A DNA stretch of 64,000 bases from an uncultured Erythrobacter sp. (GCA_947494705.1 CANLVN010000003.1:558001-622000); one strand, 5' to 3'; positions 38,278-49,083 are shown, counted from the first letter of the stretch. Numbers and translations: made by a program. The notes: generated from the sequence alone by a model not told the origin.

Positions 38278-39594
38278 TCAGTCCTCGCCGAACACCCGCG
38301 CGAAGATCGTGTCGACATGTTTGAAGTGATATTCGAGGTCGAATTTTTCTTCTAATTCGGCCTCGGACAAGGCGGCGGTTACCTCCTCGTCCCCCTTCAG
38401 CAGTTCGAGCAGCGAAAGCTGGCCTGAGGATTCCCACACCTTCATCGCGTTGCGCTGGACCAGGCGATACGCATTGTCGCGCGTCACCCCGGCCTGGGTG
38501 AGTGCCAACAGCACACGTTGCGAGTGGACGAGGCCGCCCATTGCATCCATGTTCTTCTGCATCCGCTCGGGATAGACCAGCAGCTTGTCGACGACACCGG
38601 TCAATCGTGCGAGCGCGAAGTCGAGTGTGATCGTGGCGTCGGGCCCGATGAAGCGCTCGACCGAGCTATGCGAGATATCGCGCTCGTGCCAAAGCGCCAC
38701 GTTTTCCAGCGCGGGCAGGGCATAGGCGCGGATCATGCGAGCCTGTCCGGTGAGGTTTTCGGTCAGGATTGGATTGCGTTTATGCGGCATCGCCGATGAA
38801 CCCTTCTGGCCGGGCGAGAAATACTCTTCGGCTTCCAGCACTTCGGTGCGCTGCAGATGGCGGATTTCGACGGCGAGCCGCTCGATGCTCGATGCGATCA
38901 CCGCCAAGGTGGAGAAATAGGCGGCGTGTCGGTCGCGCGGGATCACCTGCGTGCTGACTGGTTCGACACTCAGCCCAAGCTGCTCGGCGACATATTCTTC
39001 GACGCTGGGGTCTATGTTGGCAAAAGTGCCGACCGCGCCCGAAATCGCGCAGGTCGCCACTTCGGCGCGCGCGGCAACCAGGCGTTCACGGCAGCGAGCG
39101 AACTCGGCATAGGCTTGCGCGAGCTTGAGGCCGAACGTTGTCGGTTCGGCATGGATGCCATGACTGCGCCCGATCGTGGCGGTGTATTTGTGCTCCTTTG
39201 CGCGTCCCTCGATAGCCGCAAGCAGCGCGTCCATGTCTTCAAGCAAGAGGTCACTCGCCCGAGCCAATTGGACCGCCAGTGTCGTGTCGAGCACATCGGA
39301 CGAGGTCATCCCTTGGTGCATGAAGCGCGCTTCGGGGCCGACCTGTTCGGCAACCCAATCGAGGAAGGCGATGACGTCGTGCTTCAGCACCGCTTCCTTC
39401 GCGTCGATTGCGGCAACGTCGATGCCCGGTTCGGTTTTCCACCAGTCCCACAACGCCTTCGCGCCGCTTTCCGGCACGACGCCCAACTCGGAGAGCTTCT
39501 GGGTCGCGTGCGCTTCGATCAGGAACCAGATTTCGTACTTGGTTTCCGGCTCCCAAATGGCGGTCATGGCGGGACGGGCGTAACGGGGGACCAT
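38278..39594 (-). CDS. purB: Adenylosuccinate lyase
   Basis: 'MVPRYARPAMTAIWEPETKYEIWFLIEAHA', signature 'GSSAMPHKRNPI'. Confidence 0.96.
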   Translation of the reverse strand: MVPRYARPAMTAIWEPETKYEIWFLIEAHATQKLSELGVVPESGAKALWDWWKTEPGIDVAAIDAKEAVLKHDVIAFLDWVAEQVGPEARFMHQGMTSSDVLDTTLAVQLARASDLLLEDMDALLAAIEGRAKEHKYTATIGRSHGIHAEPTTFGLKLAQAYAEFARCRERLVAARAEVATCAISGAVGTFANIDPSVEEYVAEQLGLSVEPVSTQVIPRDRHAAYFSTLAVIASSIERLAVEIRHLQRTEVLEAEEYFSPGQKGSSAMPHKRNPILTENLTGQARMIRAYALPALENVALWHERDISHSSVERFIGPDATITLDFALARLTGVVDKLLVYPERMQKNMDAMGGLVHSQRVLLALTQAGVTRDNAYRLVQRNAMKVWESSGQLSLLELLKGDEEVTAALSEAELEEKFDLEYHFKHVDTIFARVFGED

Positions 39595-39829
39595 GTGGGG
39601 CTCCTGAACTGGTAGGGTTTTGCCCAGCGCGGCTATGCGCGCAAAGGCCGAATGGCAAGGGCAGGCGTCGCGCTTTCACCTGCTTGGGACAATTTTCCGG
39701 CACCCGCGCGGCAAGGCGAACGTGTCTGTCCCGGCTGAGGACAAATCTTCTTTAGGTCCCGAATTACCTTTGACTTGAGACTGCGCCCTATTAGCGTCCT
39801 TCCCGACTTTTACTTCAGGGGCGCATACC

Positions 39830-42607
39830 ATGACACTTCGTATCGAGCGGGCGGCAATCTCATTATTGGCGTTGGGATGGTCCTCGCTCGCCTTGGCAGG
39901 GGACGAACCGCTTTACGAACCCGCACCCGACTGGGTGACGCCGGTCGAAGTCGACAGCGTCGAGCGCGACCCAACCAACAACCAGGTGCTGCTCGACACG
40001 CAGGTCCGGCTCCAGGAAGGCCTCCTGTCGGAATACCGCGATGTTGTGCTCCGCGTCTCAGGGCTGAGCGACCTGGCAGAAGTCGGTACGCTGACGGCCA
40101 AGTGGCTGCCGGACAAAGGCGACCTGATCGTCCATCAAATCACGATCCTGCGCGATGGAGAAGCCATCGACCTAATTGAGGAAGGGGAGAGGTTCGAGGT
40201 GCTGCGGCGCGAGCAGAACCTCGAACAGCAGATCCTCGATGGCTCACTTACCGCGACCCTGTCGGTTCCCGGCATGCAGGTAGGCGACGAATTGCGCCTG
40301 TCCTACACCGTGACCAACACGGATCAGGCTTTGGGCGACGAGGTGCAGAGCCAGACTTATCTTTGGCGCGAACCCGATGCTTTTGCAGATTTTTCGCGGG
40401 TGATGGTGTCTTGGCCGGAAGATCTGGACGTTACTTACAAGGCTGGTCCCAACTACGACCTCGCTGCACCCGAACTGCGCAACGGGCATCGCTGGCTTAA
40501 TGTCGCACTGCCGCTGCCAGAGGCCAAGGAAATGCCCAACGACGCGCCACTGCGGTTCCGTCGCGGCACTATCTTGCAGGTGGGCACCTTTGCCGACTGG
40601 GCTGAAGTTTCGAGCGTAATGGCACCCTATTACGAGGTAGATGGCGCGCTCGACGGCTTGGACGAACTTGCCGAAAAAACCGATGCGATCCGAGCCGATT
40701 ATGATGACGACCTTTCACGCGCTGTCGCCGCACTCGAATTGGTGCAGGAAGACATTCGCTATCTGCTCAACGGTTTAGACGGCGGCAATTACATCCCTCA
40801 GTCGGTGGCGACCACCTGGGAGAAGAAATACGGTGACTGCAAGGCGAAGACGCTGATTTTGCTCGCCCTGCTCGACAGGCTGGGAATTGATGCCGAAGCG
40901 GTGCTGGTATCGACCGATGGCGGCAATGCGGTCCCGATCTCGCTGCCATTGCCAGGCGCGTTCAACCATGTGCTGGTGCGTGCAAATATCGATGGCAATC
41001 TGTATTACCTCGACGGAACATCGCTAGGCGCGAACCTGGCGATTGTCGGCAATGTGCCGGCTTTCGAGTATGCGCTACCCGTCCGATCTGCCGGAGCGCA
41101 GCTCGAGCCGATCGTTCAGGTGTTGCCGCGCGCGACGGAATTCACGATGGACATGGAAGTCGATGCCACGGCTGGCGGCGATTTGCCCACTCTCGGGACG
41201 CTGCGCCTGGAGTTCGTCGGCGCTTATGCAGCTCAACTTGCCTCGGTGGCAGACAAGCTAACCGACGAGCGCAAGAAGGAAATGGCTTCCAATTTCGACG
41301 CGGAAATGCAGTTGCTGGATGTCGAGATCGTGTCGGGCGATGACGACAGCGAAGCCGCCATGGTCATTACCGGGATCATGCCCGCGATGTTCGAATATGA
41401 CGGGACACGGGCCGAATTCAGCCCGATCGTGTCGACCGACGAGGTCAACTTCTCGCCAGACCGCTCGCGCCGCGACTGGCGCGAATTGCCGGTTTCGGTT
41501 GGCGCTGCCTCGGCCATGGCGATCAATATCCGCACCCGGCTGCCGCTCGCATCCGAAGCTTTCGAACTGCGTGGTGAGGCTGTGCTCGACGAGGAAGTGG
41601 CGGGTCGTCGCTATATTCGCGAGGTCGGCTTCAGAGGCGAAGAGCTGTTCGTCACGGAGCGAATCGTTAGCCGTGGCGGGGAAATCGACCCAGCACAGAT
41701 CCGCGACGAACGGCGCAAGGCGGCAAGTTTCGCGCGCAACGAGATCAAGGTCGTTGCCCCCGATGACATGCCCCGCCGCTGGCGTTTTGCGCAGAGCGAC
41801 AACCGCTCACCGCTTGCCGCGCTCGATGCGGCTTATGCGACAATGATCGAAAAGGACCCTGAGGAGGCGGCACCCTATCTCTCGCGCGCATCCTTCCGAT
41901 ACGACACTTATGACTTTGCCGGATCGCTCGAAGACATGGACATGGTGGTAGAGCTGGAAGGTAATGCAGAGTATTATTCGCAGCGCGCCGCCGTGCATCG
42001 GCAATTGCTCGATTTCGAGAGTGCGCGTGACGATCTCGAAGAAGCATACTTGCTCGAACCGTCACCGTGGCGCGCCATCGCTTATTCTGCGGCCCTGTTC
42101 GATCTGGGCGATGTCGAAGGTGCTCGCGCCCTGCTTGAGGGCGAGGACGGCGACGAAGACGTTCGTCAGTCTCTCGCGCTCAACTTAGCTGGGCTTGATG
42201 CCTTTGAAGGTCGGGGCGAGGAAGGGTTGGAGCGCATTACGGAGGTCATGATGGCCAAGCCCAATGATGCCAACATGCTGAACCAGAAGTGCTGGTATAT
42301 GGGCACCTGGCAGGTCCGGCTGCGCGAGGCACTGGAGGTCTGCCGAAAGGCGGTAGAGGTTGGCGGCACCGCATCCGCCCTCGACAGCCGCGCGCTCGTC
42401 TATTTCCGCAACGGGATGGTCGCAGAAGCTCTGGCCGATCTCGACGCAGCGCTTGAACTTGCGCCGGGTCAAAACGGTTCGCTGATAATGCGCGGCCTGA
42501 TCCGGCGTGATCAGGGCGACGAGCGCGGACAGGCCGATATCGATGCCGCGCTCGCCCGCGAACCGGTGATCGTGGCCGACTGGCGCAAATGGGGGTTCGA
42601 CCTCTAG
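39830..42607 (+). CDS. DUF3857 / transglutaminase-like / TPR secreted protein (925 aa)
   Basis: DUF3857-like N-terminus; 'YIPQSVATTWEKKYGDCKAKTLILLALLDRLGIDAEAVLV' transglutaminase-like; C-terminal TPR-like repeats. Confidence 0.8.
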   Translation: MTLRIERAAISLLALGWSSLALAGDEPLYEPAPDWVTPVEVDSVERDPTNNQVLLDTQVRLQEGLLSEYRDVVLRVSGLSDLAEVGTLTAKWLPDKGDLIVHQITILRDGEAIDLIEEGERFEVLRREQNLEQQILDGSLTATLSVPGMQVGDELRLSYTVTNTDQALGDEVQSQTYLWREPDAFADFSRVMVSWPEDLDVTYKAGPNYDLAAPELRNGHRWLNVALPLPEAKEMPNDAPLRFRRGTILQVGTFADWAEVSSVMAPYYEVDGALDGLDELAEKTDAIRADYDDDLSRAVAALELVQEDIRYLLNGLDGGNYIPQSVATTWEKKYGDCKAKTLILLALLDRLGIDAEAVLVSTDGGNAVPISLPLPGAFNHVLVRANIDGNLYYLDGTSLGANLAIVGNVPAFEYALPVRSAGAQLEPIVQVLPRATEFTMDMEVDATAGGDLPTLGTLRLEFVGAYAAQLASVADKLTDERKKEMASNFDAEMQLLDVEIVSGDDDSEAAMVITGIMPAMFEYDGTRAEFSPIVSTDEVNFSPDRSRRDWRELPVSVGAASAMAINIRTRLPLASEAFELRGEAVLDEEVAGRRYIREVGFRGEELFVTERIVSRGGEIDPAQIRDERRKAASFARNEIKVVAPDDMPRRWRFAQSDNRSPLAALDAAYATMIEKDPEEAAPYLSRASFRYDTYDFAGSLEDMDMVVELEGNAEYYSQRAAVHRQLLDFESARDDLEEAYLLEPSPWRAIAYSAALFDLGDVEGARALLEGEDGDEDVRQSLALNLAGLDAFEGRGEEGLERITEVMMAKPNDANMLNQKCWYMGTWQVRLREALEVCRKAVEVGGTASALDSRALVYFRNGMVAEALADLDAALELAPGQNGSLIMRGLIRRDQGDERGQADIDAALAREPVIVADWRKWGFDL

Positions 42608-42630
42608 GCTGAACCGCTCGTTCGGCGGCG

Positions 42631-43383
42631 CTATATCAGCCCCTTTGCGCGCAGCGACACGTGTCCTTCACGCCCGACGATAACGTGATCGTGCAGCGTC
42701 ACGCCGAGTAGCCGTCCGGCCTCGGCTATGCGCTGCGTAATCTGGATATCGGCGCGGCTGGGTTCGGGATTGCCGCTAGGGTGGTTGTGGACGAGGATCA
42801 GCGCGCTCGCGCCGACATCCATCGCTCGACGGATTACTTCGCGCGGGTGGATGGCGGCTTCGTCGATTGAGCCGTCGCCTACGTGATGGTCGTCGATCAA
42901 CCGGTTCTTGGTATCGAGATAGAGCACGCGCACACGCTCGACCGTCAGATGCGCCATGTCGATTGCGAGATAGTCGAGCAGTGCCTGCCAGCTGCCGAGC
43001 ACCGGCTTCGCGCTCACTTCGCTGCGGGCCATCCGACGCGCTGCGGTAGCGACGCTTTTGAGCGCTGCGGCGCTCGTTCGGCCCACGCCCTTGACCCGCT
43101 GCAACGCTGCCGGATCGGCGTTGAGCACTCCGGCGAGTGAGCCGAACTGAGCGATCAGGTCTTTTGCAATAGACTTGGTATCGCCTTGTTTGATGGCGGC
43201 GAACAGCAGGTATTCGAGCACTTCGTAATCGGCAAGCGCCTCAGCGCCACCCTTCAGAAGCCGCTCGCGCAGGCGTTCGCGGTGGCCCGTTCCGGCATGC
43301 TTGCTAGAATCGGATTTCGACGCGGGCGGGGCGCCGGTTCCAAAATCGAAACTTCCTTCAGATTGCGGCAATCTCGCCCTCAT
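42631..43383 (-). CDS. radC: RadC family JAB-domain protein
   Basis: 'HRERLRERLLKGGAEALADYEVLEYLLFAAI', JAB motif 'ALILVHNHPSGNPEPSRADI'. Start position uncertain. Confidence 0.88.
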   Translation of the reverse strand: MRARLPQSEGSFDFGTGAPPASKSDSSKHAGTGHRERLRERLLKGGAEALADYEVLEYLLFAAIKQGDTKSIAKDLIAQFGSLAGVLNADPAALQRVKGVGRTSAAALKSVATAARRMARSEVSAKPVLGSWQALLDYLAIDMAHLTVERVRVLYLDTKNRLIDDHHVGDGSIDEAAIHPREVIRRAMDVGASALILVHNHPSGNPEPSRADIQITQRIAEAGRLLGVTLHDHVIVGREGHVSLRAKGLI

Positions 43384-43441
43384 CAATACATGGCTTTCAG
43401 ATATCATTGCCTTTGCAAGGCGATCCGCGCAAGTGAGCAGC

Positions 43442-46400
43442 ATGCAGGCCGAAGCCGACCCGGAAAGCGACAACGATTACGCGCCTGAGTCGCCGACGCG
43501 GGTCGGTTGGCTATGGCGAGTGCTGATCGTGGCGGTGATCTCGTTGCTCGTCGTCGCGACCATCGCGTGGTTCTCGCGCGAGCGGATTGCGAGCAATCTC
43601 ATCGACGGCGCGCTGCGCGATGCGGGGCTGGAGGCGAGCTACGATATCGTCTCAATCGGCACCGACCGACAGACCATCGCGAACCTCGTGATAGGAGATC
43701 CCAGCGCACCCGACCTGACCGCAGAGCGGGTGAATGTCGACATCGTCTACAGTTTCGGCGCGCCGACGATCGGGCGGGTCGAACTCGTCCATCCGCGGGT
43801 CTATGGCACGCTGCGCGACGGTGAGCTGAGCCTCGGTTCGCTCGATCCACTGATCTTTGCCGAGAGCGACGAACCAGCGGGCCTCCCCGAACTCGACATA
43901 GCCATGCGCGACGGTCGCGCCCTGATTGTGAGCGATTATGGCCGGATTGGCGCCAAGCTCGAAGGGGCGGGGCGGATCGATGACGGTTTCCGCGGCAAAT
44001 TCGCGGCGACTGCTCCGGGGATCGGAACCGAAGGATGCAGGGCACAGGGTGCGACGCTTTACGGCAACGTCGCTACCAATGAAGGCCGTATTGGCTTCGA
44101 CGGACCGCTGCGGCTGCGGGGCGCGGATTGCGACGGAGCGAGCATCGCGAGTGCCGATGTCGCGGCGCGGATCAGCCTCTCGCAGGACTTCACCGCGATC
44201 CGGGGCGATTTCGACATCGAGGCGGCCGATCTGGCGCAAGGAGACACCGCGCTCAATACCTTGGCTGGAACTGCGGATATAGCCTGGGCTTTCGACGGAG
44301 AACTCAGCCTGCGCCACGAGCTGACAGGGCAGGGGTTCGCCTCTGCTTACGCTGCAGTGGACCGCCTGAACGCAACCGGGACGCTGCGCAGCACCGGTGG
44401 GCTCGACCATGCCGAATGGGATAGCGACTTCTCCGCGTCTGGCGTCGCCGCCGAGGCAAACGCGCTTGCGCTGGCCGATGCGCGCGAGGCGACGCAAGGG
44501 ACTTTCGCTGGAAACCTCCTGTCGAAGCTGGAGCGCGGCCTTACCCGCGCACTCCGGAGAGGAGACGCTTCGGCGAGCATGACGGTCCGCGTCGATGGCG
44601 ACAGTGTGCGCGCCATCGTTCCCGAGGCCCGCCTGCGCAACGCTGCCGGCGAAACCGTGATCGCGCTGTCTCGCCTCAGCTATACCAGCGCCACGCAGGA
44701 CCGCCCCCAGCGTCTCACTGGCAATATCCTCACCGGTGGCGCCGACATGCCGCGCATCAATGGGCGCATGGAACGCGTTGCGGGCGGGGACATCATCCTG
44801 CGTTTGGCTATGGCCGAATACCGCGAAGGCGGCGATGCGCTCGCCATTCCGAGGCTCGAATTGCGGCAGGACAATCGCGGCAACCTGACGTTCAACGCGA
44901 TGGTGCAAGCCGAAGGTGCAATCCCCGGCGGAGAGGTGCGCGGGTTGGTCCTGCCGCTCGAAGGTACGTGGACGAGTGCGAGCGGGCTTGCGGTGGGCCG
45001 GAGATGCACCGATGTCAGAATAGGCGGGCTACGCACTTACGACCTCGCCCTTGCGGAACGCTCGCTTACGCTGTGTCCCGTCGATGGCGGCGCAATCGCG
45101 AGTTATACCGACAGCTTCCGCCTCGCAGCGCGCACCGACGATCTTGACCTGCGCGGCGAACTGGCGGGTACGCCCACCCGCATCGCCGCTGCCAGCGCAG
45201 TCGTACGCTACCCCGGACCCTTCCGTATTGATGGGCTCGACGCCGTGATCGGACCAGAGGACAACGCCGTGCGGCTTTCGGCGAGCGGGCTGGAGGGCAC
45301 TTTCTCCGAAACCATTGGCGGGCGTTTCGAAGGAGGAAGTGCGGCGATCGACGCGGTGCCGCTCGACCTTTCCGAACTCGCGGGAAGCTGGGCTTACGAA
45401 GGCAACGTTCTGAGGATCGGCGAGGGCAGCTTCAAACTCACAGAGCGCATCGACCCTGCCAACGGCCCACAGGCGCGATTCGAGCCTGTCATCGCAAAGG
45501 ATGCAACGCTTACGCTCGAAAACAATGCGATCCGCGCGCAAGCCGCGCTGCGCCATCCAGATACCGGCAGCCTCGTCACCAATGTCGCCGTTCGCCACGA
45601 CCTGTCTAGCGGCAGGGGCAGAGCCGACCTCGACGTGCCCGGCGTCACCTTCACCGAGGATTTCCAGCCCGAGGATCTCAGCTATCTTGCGCGCGGTGTC
45701 ATCGCGCTCGCCGACGGCACCGTGCGTGGTGAGGGGCAAGTAGTTTGGACCCCCGACACACTCGACAGCAGCGGAACCTTTTCCACCGACAGTTTCGACT
45801 TTGCGGCCGCCTTCGGTCCAGTGCGCGAGGTCTCTGGAACGATCACCTTCACCGACCTGCTGGGCCTCACAACGGCGCCCTCGCAGTCCCTGAACATCGG
45901 AGCGATCAATACCGGCGTCGAGGTGCTCGACGGGCGTGTGGTCTACTCGATCGAGAACGGGACGCTCATAACGGTAGAGGACGGGCGCTGGCCATTCATG
46001 GGCGGTCAGCTGATCCTGCGCCCGGTCACGCTCGATTTCGGAGGCGAGACCGGACAAAGTTACATATTCGAGATCGTCGCGCTCGACGCCGCGACCTTCG
46101 TGTCGCAGCTCGAACTCGACAATCTCAGCGCGACGGGGACTTTCGACGGAACTATACCGATCCTGTTCGATGCCGATGGCAACGGCACCATCGAAGGCGG
46201 TATCCTCGTTTCGCGCCCTCCCGGAGGCAATGTCGCCTATGTCGGCGAGCTGACCTATGAAGACCTCGGCACGATGGGCAATTACGCCTTCCAGACGCTG
46301 CGCTCGCTCGATTACAACCAGATGCTGATCGAGTTGAACGGCAACCTCGCGGGCGAGATCCTGACCCAGTTCCGCATCGACGGCGTGCGGCAAGGTGCGG

Positions 46401-46714
46401 GGACCAGTAAAAACTTCATCACCCGCCAGCTTGCCGACCTGCCGATCCGCTTCAACATCAATATCCGGTCGGAAAACTTCTACCTGCTTGCCACGATCGT
46501 ACGCGGCCTGTTTGACCCGACCGTATTCGGTAATCCGATCGAGCAAGGATTGTTCGATGTCGAAGACGGCCGGTTCGTGCCGCCTGACCCGGAGCCCGAC
46601 CCGGACCCGGACCCCAATCCCGATACGACCTATTCCAATGGCGACGCACCACGCCGACCTGAACCAGACGATGAAGCCACCGTTCAAGCTCCAGAAAGCG
46701 ACGAAATGCCATGA
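43442..46714 (+). CDS. ydbH: YdbH-like (AsmA-like) envelope protein
   Basis: N-terminal TM anchor, long beta-rich body, C-terminal YdbH-like segment ('GGNVAYVGELTYEDLGTMGNYAFQTLRSLDYNQMLIELNGNLAGEILTQFRIDGV'); followed by ynbE and ydbL. Confidence 0.82.
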   Translation: MQAEADPESDNDYAPESPTRVGWLWRVLIVAVISLLVVATIAWFSRERIASNLIDGALRDAGLEASYDIVSIGTDRQTIANLVIGDPSAPDLTAERVNVDIVYSFGAPTIGRVELVHPRVYGTLRDGELSLGSLDPLIFAESDEPAGLPELDIAMRDGRALIVSDYGRIGAKLEGAGRIDDGFRGKFAATAPGIGTEGCRAQGATLYGNVATNEGRIGFDGPLRLRGADCDGASIASADVAARISLSQDFTAIRGDFDIEAADLAQGDTALNTLAGTADIAWAFDGELSLRHELTGQGFASAYAAVDRLNATGTLRSTGGLDHAEWDSDFSASGVAAEANALALADAREATQGTFAGNLLSKLERGLTRALRRGDASASMTVRVDGDSVRAIVPEARLRNAAGETVIALSRLSYTSATQDRPQRLTGNILTGGADMPRINGRMERVAGGDIILRLAMAEYREGGDALAIPRLELRQDNRGNLTFNAMVQAEGAIPGGEVRGLVLPLEGTWTSASGLAVGRRCTDVRIGGLRTYDLALAERSLTLCPVDGGAIASYTDSFRLAARTDDLDLRGELAGTPTRIAAASAVVRYPGPFRIDGLDAVIGPEDNAVRLSASGLEGTFSETIGGRFEGGSAAIDAVPLDLSELAGSWAYEGNVLRIGEGSFKLTERIDPANGPQARFEPVIAKDATLTLENNAIRAQAALRHPDTGSLVTNVAVRHDLSSGRGRADLDVPGVTFTEDFQPEDLSYLARGVIALADGTVRGEGQVVWTPDTLDSSGTFSTDSFDFAAAFGPVREVSGTITFTDLLGLTTAPSQSLNIGAINTGVEVLDGRVVYSIENGTLITVEDGRWPFMGGQLILRPVTLDFGGETGQSYIFEIVALDAATFVSQLELDNLSATGTFDGTIPILFDADGNGTIEGGILVSRPPGGNVAYVGELTYEDLGTMGNYAFQTLRSLDYNQMLIELNGNLAGEILTQFRIDGVRQGAGTSKNFITRQLADLPIRFNINIRSENFYLLATIVRGLFDPTVFGNPIEQGLFDVEDGRFVPPDPEPDPDPDPNPDTTYSNGDAPRRPEPDDEATVQAPESDEMP

Positions 46715-46782
46715 ATGATGCCAAATTGACCGCAATCGGCGCCGCTGCCACAACCAAACTGAAAGACAGGCGGGGGCGAGCG

Positions 46783-46971
46783 ATGCGAAATACAGGTTTC
46801 AAGGCCGGACTGGCGGCTCTGGGAACGATGGCTCTGGGGGGATGCATCAATATCGCTGCCCCCGAAGAACCGATCGTGATCGAGCTGAACGTCAATATCC
46901 GCGCCGAGGTTCTCTACCGTCTTGCAGAGGACGCCAACAACACGATTGAAGAGAATGCCGATATTTTCTGA
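46783..46971 (+). CDS. ynbE: YnbE family lipoprotein
   Basis: 'MALGGCINIAAPEEPIVIELNVNIRAEVLYRL'. Alternative start at 46711 overlaps the ydbH stop. Confidence 0.85.
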   Translation: MRNTGFKAGLAALGTMALGGCINIAAPEEPIVIELNVNIRAEVLYRLAEDANNTIEENADIF

Positions 46972-47017
46972 CCGCGCGCGACTTGGGCCGCGTAGTCATC
47001 CGGGAAGGAAACGAGAA

Positions 47018-47407
47018 ATGACGAAACTTCGCACGACAATGATGGCCGCTGCCGCAGCGCTGGTCGCTGTAACCGGCATGGTTGCTCCCGCTCACGCACA
47101 GCGCGACCCGGCCTATGCCGCCGCGCGGGCAAACGGACAGGTCGGCGAACAGGTCGACGGCTACCTCGGCATCGTCGGACAGGAAAGCGCCGCCCTGCGC
47201 AGCCTCGTCAACGACATCAACATAAAGCGGCGTGCGGTGTATGCGCAGAAGGCTAAAGAAAACAACGCGACGCTGGAGCAGTTCGCGATGACTGCGGGGT
47301 GTCAGGCTATCGCCCGCACCGAACCCGGCGAGAAATACCAGGCGCCCGATGGTACTTGGCAGACCCGCACCTCTGCGCCGCCGATGCGCGACCCGCGTTG
47401 TCCGTAA
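47018..47407 (+). CDS. ydbL: YdbL (DUF1318) family protein
   Basis: Signal peptide; 'ANGQVGEQVDGYLGIVGQESAALRSLVNDINIKRRAVYAQKAKENNATLEQFAMTAG'. Confidence 0.88.
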   Translation: MTKLRTTMMAAAAALVAVTGMVAPAHAQRDPAYAAARANGQVGEQVDGYLGIVGQESAALRSLVNDINIKRRAVYAQKAKENNATLEQFAMTAGCQAIARTEPGEKYQAPDGTWQTRTSAPPMRDPRCP

Positions 47408-47457
47408 AAATTTCGCAAACCAGACATTTCTCCCCCCACGAAAACACCGGCTTCGTG

Positions 47458-47486
47458 TTGACACCTATATCCCCCTCTTCTAGGGG
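47458..47486 (+). promoter_or_regulatory. Putative F0 operon promoter
   Basis: TTGACA-N17-TAGGGG upstream of atpI; -35 perfect, -10 not canonical. Confidence 0.4.
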
Positions 47487-47548
47487 GCAGGCGCCCTCGG
47501 CGGGCACCTCTTTGCTGCGTGCCGCGCTTGCCCTTACAGGAAGCTTGC

Positions 47549-47884
47549 ATGAGCGACGAGAAACCTGCCGGAGAACCCATTGCTGAGGATGCGCGGATCG
47601 ACGCGCTCGAGGCGCGGCTGAAAGCTGCACGCGAGCGTGAAGACAATCGCAACCGGCCAAAGGTGCAGGGGACCGACGCGAATTATCGCAGCGGAAACCG
47701 AGTGCTGGCGGATCTTCTCGGCGGGATTCTTGGAGGGAGCGTTATTGGCTGGGCAATCGATGTCCTGTTCGGAACGCTTCCCTGGGGTCTGTTGGTCGGC
47801 CTGTTCGTTGGGATAGGTGTCGCCTTCAGGAACATACTTCGCAGCGCCAATACGCGCCCGGATGATGTCGACGCGGACTCTTGA
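47549..47884 (+). CDS. atpI: ATP synthase protein I (AtpI/AtpZ-like)
   Basis: 'LADLLGGILGGSVIGWAIDVLFGTLPWGLLVGLFVGIGVAFRNILR' plus position before atpB. Confidence 0.85.
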   Translation: MSDEKPAGEPIAEDARIDALEARLKAAREREDNRNRPKVQGTDANYRSGNRVLADLLGGILGGSVIGWAIDVLFGTLPWGLLVGLFVGIGVAFRNILRSANTRPDDVDADS

Positions 47885-47938
47885 TGGGGCCGCAATGGCC
47901 GGGGCGCGTTGCAACAGGTACTAGGGATAGAAGAGATC

Positions 47939-48724
47939 GTGGCAGCCGACGCAGGCAAAGTCGATCCGATGCAGCAGTTCCAGATCGAGCCGTTGATCGG
48001 CGAGGCCTGGGAAATCGGTGGCTTCAACATCGCATTCACCAACTCCGCCCTCTGGATGGCGGTCACTACGCTGTTGCTTTGGGCATTTGTCTTCGGCGGC
48101 ATGAAGCGCGAGCTGGTGCCCGGTCGCTGGCAGATGGCGGTCGAGAGCTTCACCGGCTTCATCGACGACATGCTGGAGGCGAATATCGGTAAGGAAGGGC
48201 GCAAATACCTTCCCTACATTTTCAGCCTCTTCATGTTCATCCTGTTCGGCAACCTGCTTGGCTTGCTGCCCGTTGGGCTCGTCGGCCTGCACCCGTTCAC
48301 GTTCACGAGCCACTTCACCATAACCGGGGTGCTCGCGATCATCAGCTTCTCGATCGTGCTGATCGTCGGTTTCTGGAAGCACGGCTTCCACTTCTTCTCG
48401 CTGTTCGTGCCGCACGGCACGCCCGCGCCGATGATCCCGGCGATCGCGCTGATAGAGTTCTTCTCGTTCCTGATCCGCCCGTTCAGTCTCGCTCTGCGTC
48501 TGTTCGTCGCGATGATGGCGGGCCACGTCCTCTTGAAGGTGCTTTCGAGCTTCGTCATGGACGGTCTCAACTACGGCATCGGTACCAGCCTGATGGTCGC
48601 GATCCCGAGTTTTGCTTTGATGATCGCCATCAGCGCGCTCGAAATTCTCGTCGCAGGTATCCAGGCCTACGTCTTTGCGCTGCTCACGTCGCTGTACATC
48701 AACGACGCCGAGCACCTTCACTAA
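47939..48724 (+). CDS. atpB: F0F1 ATP synthase subunit a
   Basis: 'PYIFSLFMFILFGNLLGLLPVG', 'IRPFSLALRLFVAMMAGHVLLKVL'. GTG start inferred. Confidence 0.94.
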   Translation: MAADAGKVDPMQQFQIEPLIGEAWEIGGFNIAFTNSALWMAVTTLLLWAFVFGGMKRELVPGRWQMAVESFTGFIDDMLEANIGKEGRKYLPYIFSLFMFILFGNLLGLLPVGLVGLHPFTFTSHFTITGVLAIISFSIVLIVGFWKHGFHFFSLFVPHGTPAPMIPAIALIEFFSFLIRPFSLALRLFVAMMAGHVLLKVLSSFVMDGLNYGIGTSLMVAIPSFALMIAISALEILVAGIQAYVFALLTSLYINDAEHLH

Positions 48725-48773
48725 GTTTCACCTTTCCCTTACCAACAGAATTGATTTTCAAGGAGTTTTCAAA

Positions 48774-49001
48774 ATGGATCCAGAAGCAGCCAAGCTCGTC
48801 GGCGCAGGCCTCGCAGCGATCGGTGCCGGTATGGCAGCAATCGGCGTGGGTAACGTCTTCGGTTCGTTCCTCGAAAGCGCGCTGCGCAATCCGGGCGCAG
48901 CCGACGGTCAGCAGGGTCGCCTGTTCATCGGCTTCGCCGCAGCCGAACTTCTCGGCCTGCTGGCGTTCGTCGTCGCGATGATCCTGATCTTCGTCGCCTA
49001 A
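48774..49001 (+). CDS. atpE: F0F1 ATP synthase subunit c
   Basis: 'MDPEAAKLVGAGLAAIGAGMAAIGVGNVFGSFLESALRNPGAADGQQGRLFIGFAAAELLGLLAFVVAMILIF'. Confidence 0.97.
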   Translation: MDPEAAKLVGAGLAAIGAGMAAIGVGNVFGSFLESALRNPGAADGQQGRLFIGFAAAELLGLLAFVVAMILIFVA

Positions 49002-49083
49002 GCACTCCGGACGAGGGGTGGGCCAGCCTTGGCTGGTCCGCTCCTTTTCCAGTATTTTCGACTAGCCCCTCGGGACCCAGTCC

